A program made the translations under genes and the position numbers. From positions 1-7,062 of the forward strand of contig CAMDKJ010000089.1 in the NCBI GenBank assembly GCA_945900705.1: a DNA stretch of 7,062 nt. Reading direction: 5' to 3'. Positions 1 to 6,525 of the stretch are shown here, one piece after another. The notes beneath the pieces were generated by a model, which saw nothing but the letters and a program-made list of their open reading frames with translations, had not been told where the DNA came from and searched no databases. How positions within the stretch are numbered: the stretch's first letter is position 1; each line of letters starts with the position of its first letter. Source of the DNA: Bifidobacterium breve. GTDB lineage: Bacteria; Actinomycetota; Actinomycetes; S36-B12.

Positions 1-1143
1 AGGGCTGAGCAACTTGAACGCGCTGCGGGGGCCGAGCGTCAGGCCCGCGTGAACGCGATCGCTAGGCGTGAGCGCCGAGCCCTTGAGTTAGTCACCGCAC
101 AAGCGATCCTTGCTGCCTCGCGGATTGCGCTCTCGCGAATTGAAGGCTCCGTTGCGCAGGCCGGGCGCGATCGCACGGCGGTAGAGCGAGCCAAAGCCGA
201 GCGCGACCAGTTGTTAACCAAGCTACGCTCAAGTATTCGCGAGTTGGCCGGTGAGTTGGATCTATTAAAGGACAGCGTGCATCGCGATGAAATAGCTCGC
301 GCCGAGCAACGCCTTCGAATTGAGCAACTTGAAGAGAAGGCACTCGAGGATTTTGGCGTTGAGGGCGATGTATTGATTGCCGAGTACGGCCCTTTGCAAT
401 TGGTACCACCTAGTCCGGCGGTGCCCGGTGACGAAGTACCCGCCGATGCGCCAGAGCCGCAGCCGTACCCGTATTTGCGCCTCGAACAAGAAAAGCGCCT
501 GAAGACAGCTGAACGCGAACTCAATATTCTCGGCAAGATTAATCCCCTCGCCCTTGAAGAGTTCTCGGCTATGGAGGAGCGCCATACGTTCTTGAGTGAG
601 CAACTTGAGGATCTAAAGAAGTCGCGCGATGATCTGCTTGACATCATCAAGGAAGTTGACGCTCGCGTTGAGCAGGTTTTCACCGAGGCCTATCTTGAGG
701 TAGAGCGCGAATTCGTTGGCGTATTCGCCAGGCTGTTCCCCGGTGGCGAAGGTCGGTTGGTCTTGACCGACCCAGACAACATGCTCACCACCGGTATTGA
801 TGTCGAAGCCCGCCCCCCCGGCAAGAAAATTAAACGCTTGTCTTTACTTTCTGGTGGTGAGCGATCTTTGACGGCTGTAGCCTTCTTAATTGCATTGTTC
901 AAGGCCCGCCCGAGCCCCTTCTATGTGCTCGATGAGGTTGAGGCTGCACTTGATGATGTGAACCTTGTCCGGTTGATTGACATCATCGAAGAATTACGTT
1001 CGAGTTCGCAGCTCATTGTCATCACGCACCAAAAGCGCACCATGGAGATTGCTGATGCGCTTTACGGAGTATCGATGCGTGGTGATGGTGTCACCCAGGT
1101 GATTGGCCAGCGCTTGCGCGATGTCGAGACGGCCAGCGCCTAG
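1..1143 (+). CDS. smc: Chromosome segregation protein SMC, C-terminal part (5' truncated)
   Basis: This is the C-terminal part of the SMC ATPase, which dimerises and with ScpA/ScpB compacts and separates chromosomes. The reading frame is open from base 1, so the N-terminal head, hinge and much of the coil lie upstream; 380 codons remain. A charged coiled coil (about 1-400) is interrupted by a proline-rich segment at 403-474. It is followed by the SMC pattern INPLALEEF (541-567) and ERHTFL (577-594). The C-terminal half-head carries LFPGGEG (733-753), the ABC signature LSGGE (847-861), Walker B FYVLDEVEAALDD (919-957) and the switch histidine in THQKRT (His at 1027-1029). GTG at 49 is internal and not the real start. 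TAG at 1141 ends the gene, and I see no convincing terminator in the gap before ftsY. The identification is firm; only the extent upstream is unknown. Confidence 0.97.
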   Translation, partial: RAEQLERAAGAERQARVNAIARRERRALELVTAQAILAASRIALSRIEGSVAQAGRDRTAVERAKAERDQLLTKLRSSIRELAGELDLLKDSVHRDEIARAEQRLRIEQLEEKALEDFGVEGDVLIAEYGPLQLVPPSPAVPGDEVPADAPEPQPYPYLRLEQEKRLKTAERELNILGKINPLALEEFSAMEERHTFLSEQLEDLKKSRDDLLDIIKEVDARVEQVFTEAYLEVEREFVGVFARLFPGGEGRLVLTDPDNMLTTGIDVEARPPGKKIKRLSLLSGGERSLTAVAFLIALFKARPSPFYVLDEVEAALDDVNLVRLIDIIEELRSSSQLIVITHQKRTMEIADALYGVSMRGDGVTQVIGQRLRDVETASA

Positions 1144-1196
1144 CTGCACCCTTGGGCTTTTTGGCGGCTTGCCCGTAGTGCGGCGCTGATGTTCTG

Positions 1197-1202
1197 AAAG
1201 GA
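1197..1202 (+). promoter_or_regulatory. Ribosome binding site that decides the ftsY start
   Basis: AAAGGA lies 8 bases before ATG 1211, a normal spacing. It runs into the other in-frame ATG at 1202, leaving no spacer for that codon. It therefore favours 1211 as the ftsY start. Confidence 0.6.
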
Positions 1203-1210
1203 TGGACCTC

Positions 1211-2332
1211 ATGAATTCAGGGTTGATCTACGCCGGTGTCGCACTGCTGGTCGTCGTAATTGCGATAATTACCGTACTAGTGCTGCGGCGCAGGTCGACC
1301 GCGACAATCGCCTATGCACCCGATGCGGAAGACGTTGCGGCCGAGCAGCTGGTCGCAGAGCAGCCGGTACCAGAGGAGATAAGTACAACTCTCGAAGTTG
1401 AGATCCCCGCGGCGGCCGCTGGGCGATTGCATCGGCTTAGAGCTCGATTGGCTCGATCAAATAATGCAATTGGTAAGGGCCTACTAGCGCTGCTTAGCTC
1501 TGGCGAGCTGACTGATTCGACCTGGGACCAAGTCGAGGAGACATTGTTAATGGCCGACTTAGGTGTTGGCCCGACTCAAGAACTAATTGCCCGGCTCCGC
1601 ACCCGGGTGCAGGTAGCCGGTACCGCAACCCCTGAGCAGATCAAAGGCATGCTTCGTGAAGAACTTCTAATATTGGTAGATCCCATGATGGATCGATCCA
1701 TAGTGAAGAACGCTCAGGGGCGTCCAGCGGTAATTTTGGTGGTGGGTGTAAACGGCACCGGCAAAACAACCACCACCGGCAAACTTGCTCGGCTACTTAT
1801 TGCTGATGGCAAAACCGTGGTGCTAGGGGCGGCAGACACCTTCCGAGCCGCCGCCGCTGATCAGTTGCAGACCTGGGGTGATCGGGTGGGTGCCTCGGTG
1901 GTGCGGGGCCCGGAGGCGAGTGACCCAGCCGCTGTCGCTTTCGATGCGGTTAACTTCGCGGCGCAAGTCGAGGCTGACACCGTAGTCATCGATACCGCCG
2001 GACGCCTGCACACCAAAACCGGTCTCATGGACGAACTCGGAAAAGTTAAGCGGGTAATTGAGAAAAAATCACCGGTGGACGAAATTTTGCTGGTACTTGA
2101 TGCCACCACCGGGCAAAATGGCTTGGCTCAAGCTCGGGTTTTCCAAGATGTCGTCGACATCACCGGTATCGCCCTGACCAAACTTGATGGCACGGCACGT
2201 GGCGGGATCGTCGTGGCCGTCCAGCGTGAGCTCGGAGTCCCGGTCAAGTTAGTGGGCTTGGGTGAAGGGCCAGATGACCTCGCCCCATTTGATCCGATCG
2301 AGTTTGTCGAAGCCCTTGTCGGGGATTCGTAA
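1211..2332 (+). CDS. ftsY: Signal recognition particle receptor FtsY (SRP GTPase)
   Basis: FtsY is the membrane-side receptor that docks ribosome-bound SRP (Ffh plus 4.5S RNA) and hands nascent membrane proteins to SecYEG. With the preferred start it has 373 residues. A hydrophobic segment at residues 5-25 followed by RRR (26-28) is a transmembrane anchor, as in other actinobacterial FtsY proteins and unlike the E. coli form. A short acidic linker (about 35-65) replaces a long A domain. The N domain spans about 72-150 and the G domain about 170-373. GTPase motifs are G1 GVNGTGKT (179-186), DTFRAAA (209-215), G3 DTAGR (261-265), G4 TKLDG (323-327) and the C-terminal GLGEGPDDL. The start could instead be ATG 1202, which adds MDL, but AAAGGA overlaps that codon and is well spaced for 1211. 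The gene follows smc by 67 bp and may be co-transcribed with it. No key residue is missing. Confidence 0.97.
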   Translation: MNSGLIYAGVALLVVVIAIITVLVLRRRSTATIAYAPDAEDVAAEQLVAEQPVPEEISTTLEVEIPAAAAGRLHRLRARLARSNNAIGKGLLALLSSGELTDSTWDQVEETLLMADLGVGPTQELIARLRTRVQVAGTATPEQIKGMLREELLILVDPMMDRSIVKNAQGRPAVILVVGVNGTGKTTTTGKLARLLIADGKTVVLGAADTFRAAAADQLQTWGDRVGASVVRGPEASDPAAVAFDAVNFAAQVEADTVVIDTAGRLHTKTGLMDELGKVKRVIEKKSPVDEILLVLDATTGQNGLAQARVFQDVVDITGIALTKLDGTARGGIVVAVQRELGVPVKLVGLGEGPDDLAPFDPIEFVEALVGDS

Positions 2333-2360
2333 CATAGCGTTAACTTAAATTGCTGGCGAT

Positions 2361-2398
2361 GTCACATACGTGAAACGTGATTAGCCAATCCGCGAAAT
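2361..2398 (+). promoter_or_regulatory. Putative GlnR operator upstream of amt-glnB-glnD
   Basis: The bases read GTCAC-n6-GAAAC-n6-AGCCA-n6-GAAAT, so pentamers start at 2361, 2372, 2383 and 2394, each 11 bp apart. The published actinobacterial GlnR consensus, from memory, is gTnAc-n6-GaAAc repeated. The first pair is a perfect match. In the second pair GAAAT matches 4 of 5 and AGCCA is degenerate. The position, about 70-107 bp upstream of amt, and the nitrogen genes downstream fit an OmpR-family activator site. GlnR itself is not in the window. The match was found by eye and not scored against the whole genome. Confidence 0.68.
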
Positions 2399-2418
2399 GT
2401 AGCTACGTCATTCTCCTG

Positions 2419-2436
2419 CCACTGAACATTTAGTGG
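2419..2436 (+). promoter_or_regulatory. Imperfect 18-bp palindrome in the amt leader
   Basis: CCACTGAACATTTAGTGG has perfect outer arms CCACT and AGTGG. Inside these, one G-T and two A-T pairings leave a CA centre, and 14 of 18 bases agree with the reverse complement. It lies between the GlnR-type box and the amt Shine-Dalgarno site (AGGGAG, 2456-2461). It could be a second operator, or an RNA hairpin if transcription starts upstream of it. No T-run follows, so it is not a terminator. Its function is unknown. Confidence 0.35.
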
Positions 2437-2467
2437 AGTCGAGCCAGCTCGGCATAGGGAGATACGG

Positions 2468-3781
2468 ATGGAAACCGCGTTGGACTCGGGTAATACCTCG
2501 TGGCTGTTAACTAGCGCGGCATTGGTGCTGCTGATGATTCCCGGATTGGCCTTCTTTTACGGAGGTATGGTCCGCTCAAAATCAGTACTCAATATGTTAA
2601 TGATGGTGATGGGTGCGCTCTTTGTTGTTGGCATCCTTTGGGTGCTAGTTGGCTATTCGATGGCATTTGCACCTTCGTATGGCAACGTTGGTCTCCTTGG
2701 CAACATCACCCAGTTCGCTGGGCTCGAGGGGTTGATGACCAATGACCCTGAGGCGGGCGTGCCGGCCATGGGATTCGTGGCTTTCCAAGCAATGTTTGCC
2801 TGCATCACGGTTGGTTTGATCGCGGGTGCGATCGCGGACCGAACCAAGTTCAGCGCCTGGCTAGTTTTTGCCGGTGGGTGGGCGGTACTTGTCTACTTCC
2901 CGGTAGCCCACTGGGTTTTCAATCTCAATCCGGAGACCGGCGGTTGGCTCTACAAACTTGGGGTAATTGACTTCGCCGGTGGCACCGCCGTTCATATCAA
3001 CGCGGGTGCGGCCGCCTTGGCGCTGGCCATTGTCATCGGCCGACGCGTGGGTTGGCCAAAGACGCCCATGCGCCCACACAACCTAACTTTGGTGATGATC
3101 GGTGCTGCCTTGCTGTGGTTCGGCTGGTTCGGGTTTAACGCCGGGTCGCAGATTGCAGCCGACAACACCGCTGCCGTGGTCTTCATGAACACCTTCATTG
3201 CTACCTGCGCGGCAGGATTGGGCTGGCTGGCGACGGAGAAGATCCGCGATGGACATGCCACCTCACTTGGTGCGGCATCTGGAGTTGTTGCCGGCCTAGT
3301 GGCAATTACGCCAGCTTGTTCGGCCGTGAGCCCACTCGGAGCTATTGCGATAGGTGCGCTGGCCGGGATCATCTGCGCCTTGGCTGTCGGGCTTAAATAC
3401 AAGTTCGGATTCGACGACTCCCTGGACGTCGTGGGGGTGCACCTCGTTGGCGGCTTAGTGGGCACCTTGCTTATTGGGTTCCTAGCGACCGAAGCCGCAC
3501 CGGCAGGTGTCAATGGGTTCTTCTATGGTGGCGGCTTCGATCAACTGGGCAAGCAGGCAATAGGCGCTTTCGCGGTGCTCTTCTATTCGCTAATCATCGC
3601 ATTCATCTTGGCTGTCATAATTAAGAAGTCGATGGGCTTCCGGGTGGATTCTGATACCGAGATAAGCGGTATTGATAAAGCGCTCCACGCTGAATCGGCC
3701 TATGAACTCGGAGAATCGGGCGGCGGCGGAGTGTTCGCCGGTGTCGGTCATGCTGCTCGCGCAAAGACGGAGGTGAAGTAA
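2468..3781 (+). CDS. amt: Ammonium transporter Amt
   Basis: This Amt/Rh-family channel moves ammonium across the cytoplasmic membrane as a trimer and is gated by PII. It has 437 residues, a usual length, and about 11 hydrophobic segments (near 12-32, 43-66, 101-123, 130-150, 168-190, 204-224, 235-255, 264-283, 287-308, 322-345, 365-388). I see no cleavable signal peptide. The family signature starts at DFAGGTAVHINAG (168 onward). The twin pore histidines are His176 and His325, the gate phenylalanines are Phe110 and Phe223, and Ser227 fits the outer binding site. The E. coli Trp148 position appears to be Phe151, next to Trp149. The cytoplasmic tail (391-437) contains ISGID and HAESAYELG, the region that contacts PII, then a glycine-rich end. 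ATG 2468 has AGGGAG six bases upstream. The stop overlaps the glnB start, and a GlnR-type box lies upstream. Confidence 0.97.
   Translation: METALDSGNTSWLLTSAALVLLMIPGLAFFYGGMVRSKSVLNMLMMVMGALFVVGILWVLVGYSMAFAPSYGNVGLLGNITQFAGLEGLMTNDPEAGVPAMGFVAFQAMFACITVGLIAGAIADRTKFSAWLVFAGGWAVLVYFPVAHWVFNLNPETGGWLYKLGVIDFAGGTAVHINAGAAALALAIVIGRRVGWPKTPMRPHNLTLVMIGAALLWFGWFGFNAGSQIAADNTAAVVFMNTFIATCAAGLGWLATEKIRDGHATSLGAASGVVAGLVAITPACSAVSPLGAIAIGALAGIICALAVGLKYKFGFDDSLDVVGVHLVGGLVGTLLIGFLATEAAPAGVNGFFYGGGFDQLGKQAIGAFAVLFYSLIIAFILAVIIKKSMGFRVDSDTEISGIDKALHAESAYELGESGGGGVFAGVGHAARAKTEVK
3769..3776 (+). promoter_or_regulatory. Strong ribosome binding site for glnB inside the end of amt
   Basis: GGAGGTGA is complementary over 8 bases to the usual bacterial 16S rRNA 3' end and lies 4 bases before ATG 3781 (7 from the GGAGG core). 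It is inside the last codons of amt. It supports the glnB start and suggests efficient PII translation along with coupling to amt. Confidence 0.8.
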
Positions 3782-4119
3782 TGAAGATGGTTACCGCAAT
3801 CATCAAGCCGTTCAAGTTGGAGGATGTCAAGGCTGCCCTTGAAGCTCAAGGAGTAAACGGCCTGACGGTGTCAGAGGCATCAGGCTACGGCCGGCAAAAA
3901 GGTCATACCGAGGTCTACCGAGGAGCCGAGTACACCGTGGATCTCGTCCCGAAAGTTCGGATCGAAGTACTGGTTGATGATGAAAGTGCAGACTTAGTTG
4001 TCGACACAATCGTCAAGGCGGCTCAGACCGGGCGCATCGGCGACGGCAAGGTTTGGGTGGTGCCGGTCGAGGCCGTGGTGCGAGTGCGCACCGGTGAACG
4101 TGGCCACGACGCGATCTAG
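3781..4119 (+). CDS. glnB: Nitrogen regulatory protein PII
   Basis: PII is a trimeric sensor of 2-oxoglutarate, ATP and ADP that reports nitrogen and energy state and can plug Amt. The length is canonical at 112 residues. The T-loop contains YRGAEY at 46-51, so Tyr51, the standard modification site, is present; in characterised actinobacteria it is adenylylated by GlnD. Nucleotide- and effector-binding positions are Gly37, Gln39, Lys40, Lys58, GDGK (87-90), Arg101 and Arg103. The C-terminal signature TGRIGDGKVWVVPVE (83-97) is intact. ATG 3781 overlaps the amt stop by one base (TAATG) and has a strong Shine-Dalgarno, so translation is probably coupled. glnD follows after 14 bases. Lying directly behind amt, it could equally be called glnK; the two names are hard to separate by sequence. 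Confidence 0.97.
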   Translation: MKMVTAIIKPFKLEDVKAALEAQGVNGLTVSEASGYGRQKGHTEVYRGAEYTVDLVPKVRIEVLVDDESADLVVDTIVKAAQTGRIGDGKVWVVPVEAVVRVRTGERGHDAI

Positions 4120-4123
4120 GGGA
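4118..4123 (+). promoter_or_regulatory. Possible ribosome binding site for glnD
   Basis: AGGGGA overlaps the glnB stop codon and ends 10 bases before TTG 4134. The closer AGAAGGA (4126-4132) leaves only one base before TTG, too short for normal use, and is 16 bases from the alternative GTG at 4149. The choice of start is therefore uncertain. Confidence 0.4.
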
Positions 4124-4133
4124 TGAGAAGGAT

Positions 4134-6461
4134 TTGAGTGCGGGGGAGGTGCGTTCGTTTAGCCTCGAGCGAGATGCGCTGGTGCGCCGGCCTGACCAAT
4201 TGGGGCCAGGTCGGCGGCTGGCTTTGTCCGCGCTCACCGATGAATGGCTGAAGGGGCTATTTGATTCGATTGGTCGCGCCGGAGTCGATCTTTGCTTGGT
4301 AGCCGTTGGTGGGTACGGCCGGGAAGAACTCGCACCGGGCAGCGATATCGACCTGTTGCTGCTGCATCGAAAGAGTGCAGCAGCCGTGGCACCCCTTGCG
4401 GATAAAATTTGGTATCCGATTTGGGATTCCGGTATTTCCCTTGACCACAGTGTTCGCACCCCGGCTGAAGCACGTAGATTGGCAAGTGAAGATATCAAGG
4501 TAGTTCTCGGACTATTGGATACCCGAGTCATTGCCGGCGATGGCACTCTCGCAGAACAATTAAGGCAGACGGTCTTCGCGGATTGGCGCGCGATGGCCAT
4601 TAAGCGCCTTCCGACGTTGCGCGAATTAGTTGAGCAACGCAAGACGAATCATGGTGAACTTGCGTGTCTGCTTGAGCCTGACCTCAAAGAGGCGTATGGC
4701 GGCCTACGTGATGCCACGGTACTTCGAGCGATTGCCGCAACGTGGGTAACTGATGTCCCGCATAGTGGCTGGCCACAAGCACATTCGTTTTTGCTGGACG
4801 TTCGCGATGCGCTGCACTTGGTCACGGGTAAGGCTGGCGACCGGTTGCTGCTGCAAGAGCAAGATGGTGTCGCCACTGCTCTTGGCATCGCAGACGCTGA
4901 TGAACTACTGCGGCAGGTCTACATGGCGGCTCGATGCATCGCGTTCGCATCGGATTCCACGTGGCACCGGGTTGAGCGACTCACTAGAGGGCCATCTCGA
5001 CTTTCGCGCCGGCTGGTTAATCGACGCGGACCCGAGCGAGTGCCACTTGCCGATGGGGTGGTGGTGCAAAGTGGTGAGGTACTACTCGCAATTGAGGCGC
5101 GGCCGGCTACCGACCCAACTTTGACACTAAGAGCGCCTGCGGCTGCGGCTCAAGCTGGGCTACCACTTGCGCCAATAACGGTCGAAAGATTGGCTAGTGA
5201 GTGTGGACCGCTTCCGATTCCGTGGCCGGCGCCGGCCCGGGAGGCATTCGTTTCGCTTTTGGGCTCAGGTGTACCTCTCGTCCGGATTTGGGAGGCAATG
5301 GATCAGGCCGGCCTGATCGAGTCGCTCATCCCGTACTGGAGCACGGTGCGTTCAGCCCCGCAGCGCAATGCGGTGCACACTTTCACCGTAGATCGCCATT
5401 TGGTTGAAACCGCGGTGCAAGCCAGTGCATTTACCCGTGAGGTGCATCGACCCGATCTACTTTTACTGGGCGCACTGCTGCATGACATTGGCAAGGCTCG
5501 CCCGGGGGATCACAGTGAGGTGGGCGCCGAAATCGCCGCGGAGTTGGCTGAGCGGATGGGGTTTACCGCTGAGGATTCGCAGGTCATAGTGGACCTAGTG
5601 CGTCATCACCTACTCCTGGTTGATACTGCCACGAGGCGTGATCTAGAGGATCCAGCAACCGTCGACTATGTCACCTCACGCATCGACAATCCAGAAACTT
5701 TGGATCTCCTACATGCCCTGACGCGTGCCGATGCTTTTGCAACCGGGCCGGCGGCGTGGAGTGATTGGCGCGCAAAACTTGTGGCTGAATTAGTTTACAA
5801 AGCGCACGCCCGGCTTGCGGGGCATCCAGCACCGGCCGAACCTGAATTTAGTGAAGTGCAGCAGGTGGCACTTGCTAGCACGGGTGTATGGGTGGCGATG
5901 GAGCCGGCCGAAGACGGTTACCACCTCACAGTTGCCGCCCCCGATCATTTAGGTCTGCTGTCCACGGTCGCCGGGGTGCTCTCACTTCAGCGGCTGCAAG
6001 TGCGTAGTGCACGGGTTATTACCGTTGGCGAGCGCGCCGTTCAGATCTGGACGGTGTTCCCAACATTTGGCGACCCACCGAGTGCGGAGCAGATCGCGGA
6101 GCAGTTGCGCCTAGCCTTTGCGGGGGCGATTGATGTGGGCGCCAAAATCCGAGAGCGCGCGGTAGCTTATGTCTCGAACGGCAAAATTGTGCGTGCCGCC
6201 CCACGCGTAGATGTAATACATGCAGTTTCGGAGAGATCCACCATTCTTGAAGTACGCGCGCATGATGAGCCGGGGTTACTGCACCGCGTTACCGGGGCGA
6301 TCAGCGCCGCCGATGTCACGATCACCGGAGCTAAGGTTCTCACCCTTGGATCTGAGGCGGTCGACGTTTTCTTTTTGGTCGATGACGCGTCGGCTCCCCT
6401 TAGCCCGCCAATGGCCGAAGTTGTGAGACTTCAGGTGCTGGAGGCTCTTCAAGTCGGCTAA
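4134..6461 (+). CDS. glnD: PII nucleotidyltransferase / removing enzyme GlnD
   Basis: GlnD modifies PII on Tyr51 when nitrogen is scarce and can reverse this through a second domain. In Streptomyces and Corynebacterium the group added is AMP, so adenylyltransferase is more likely than uridylyltransferase here. It has 775 residues, somewhat shorter than the E. coli enzyme (about 890). The nucleotidyltransferase domain has GGYGREE (59-65) and the catalytic SDID (70-73, Asp71 and Asp73). The linker has EPDLKEAYGGLRD (181-193). The HD domain has DRH (His422), LLHDIGK (His450, Asp451), GDHS (about 457-460) and His491-His492. Two ACT domains, probable glutamine sensors, start near 594 and 702. It lies 14 bases after glnB, as the last gene of the amt operon. 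The start is a TTG, the first available; GTG 4149, five codons later, is an alternative. All recognised catalytic residues are present. Confidence 0.95.
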   Translation: MSAGEVRSFSLERDALVRRPDQLGPGRRLALSALTDEWLKGLFDSIGRAGVDLCLVAVGGYGREELAPGSDIDLLLLHRKSAAAVAPLADKIWYPIWDSGISLDHSVRTPAEARRLASEDIKVVLGLLDTRVIAGDGTLAEQLRQTVFADWRAMAIKRLPTLRELVEQRKTNHGELACLLEPDLKEAYGGLRDATVLRAIAATWVTDVPHSGWPQAHSFLLDVRDALHLVTGKAGDRLLLQEQDGVATALGIADADELLRQVYMAARCIAFASDSTWHRVERLTRGPSRLSRRLVNRRGPERVPLADGVVVQSGEVLLAIEARPATDPTLTLRAPAAAAQAGLPLAPITVERLASECGPLPIPWPAPAREAFVSLLGSGVPLVRIWEAMDQAGLIESLIPYWSTVRSAPQRNAVHTFTVDRHLVETAVQASAFTREVHRPDLLLLGALLHDIGKARPGDHSEVGAEIAAELAERMGFTAEDSQVIVDLVRHHLLLVDTATRRDLEDPATVDYVTSRIDNPETLDLLHALTRADAFATGPAAWSDWRAKLVAELVYKAHARLAGHPAPAEPEFSEVQQVALASTGVWVAMEPAEDGYHLTVAAPDHLGLLSTVAGVLSLQRLQVRSARVITVGERAVQIWTVFPTFGDPPSAEQIAEQLRLAFAGAIDVGAKIRERAVAYVSNGKIVRAAPRVDVIHAVSERSTILEVRAHDEPGLLHRVTGAISAADVTITGAKVLTLGSEAVDVFFLVDDASAPLSPPMAEVVRLQVLEALQVG

Positions 6462-6513
6462 AGACCGATAAGCGAATCTCTGTCCAGCCGGTAGTGCGCA
6501 AATCCCGTGCCGA

Positions 6514-6519
6514 TACTCT
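6514..6519 (+). promoter_or_regulatory. Probable -10 element of a leaderless ffh promoter
   Basis: TACTCT fits the actinobacterial -10 pattern TAnnnT. It ends 6 bases before GTG 6526, so a start at +1 would fall on the G of the start codon. The overlapping GATACT (6512-6517) is an alternative reading of the same element. No clear -35 is visible and no Shine-Dalgarno lies before the GTG. The rest of the 64-bp gap after glnD shows no terminator hairpin. Confidence 0.5.
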
Positions 6520-6525
6520 GACCCC

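Noticed and set aside
39..683. 214-codon open frame on the - strand, antisense to smc
   Set aside because: Its product is rich in Ser, Arg and Ala with no recognisable domain, and it mirrors codon bias of smc on the other strand.
49..1143. GTG at 49 as the start of a complete short ATPase gene
   Set aside because: The frame stays open to base 1 with coil-like sequence upstream. The product is an SMC tail lacking the N-terminal Walker A head, so the gene simply enters from outside the window.
1144..1196. Possible terminator hairpin between smc and ftsY (GGGC at about 1153 and GCCC at about 1171)
   Set aside because: The stem is only 4 bp with a long loop, and no T-run follows the second arm, so it would not act as an intrinsic terminator.
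2399..2406. Perfect 8-bp palindrome GTAGCTAC next to the GlnR-type box
   Set aside because: It is too short to stand out from chance, and the extension on either side is not symmetric.
2440..2451. Inverted repeat CGAGC-CA-GCTCG in the amt leader
   Set aside because: The 2-base centre is too tight for an RNA hairpin of this size, and a 5-bp arm is common by chance in GC-rich DNA.
2992..3513. 173-codon open frame on the - strand, antisense to amt
   Set aside because: It lies wholly inside the clear Amt gene and is Pro/Ala/Thr-rich with no family features, so it is a shadow frame.
4013..4642. 209-codon open frame on the - strand across the glnB-glnD junction
   Set aside because: It opposes two certain genes and has the Ser/Arg/Pro composition of a shadow frame, with no domain.
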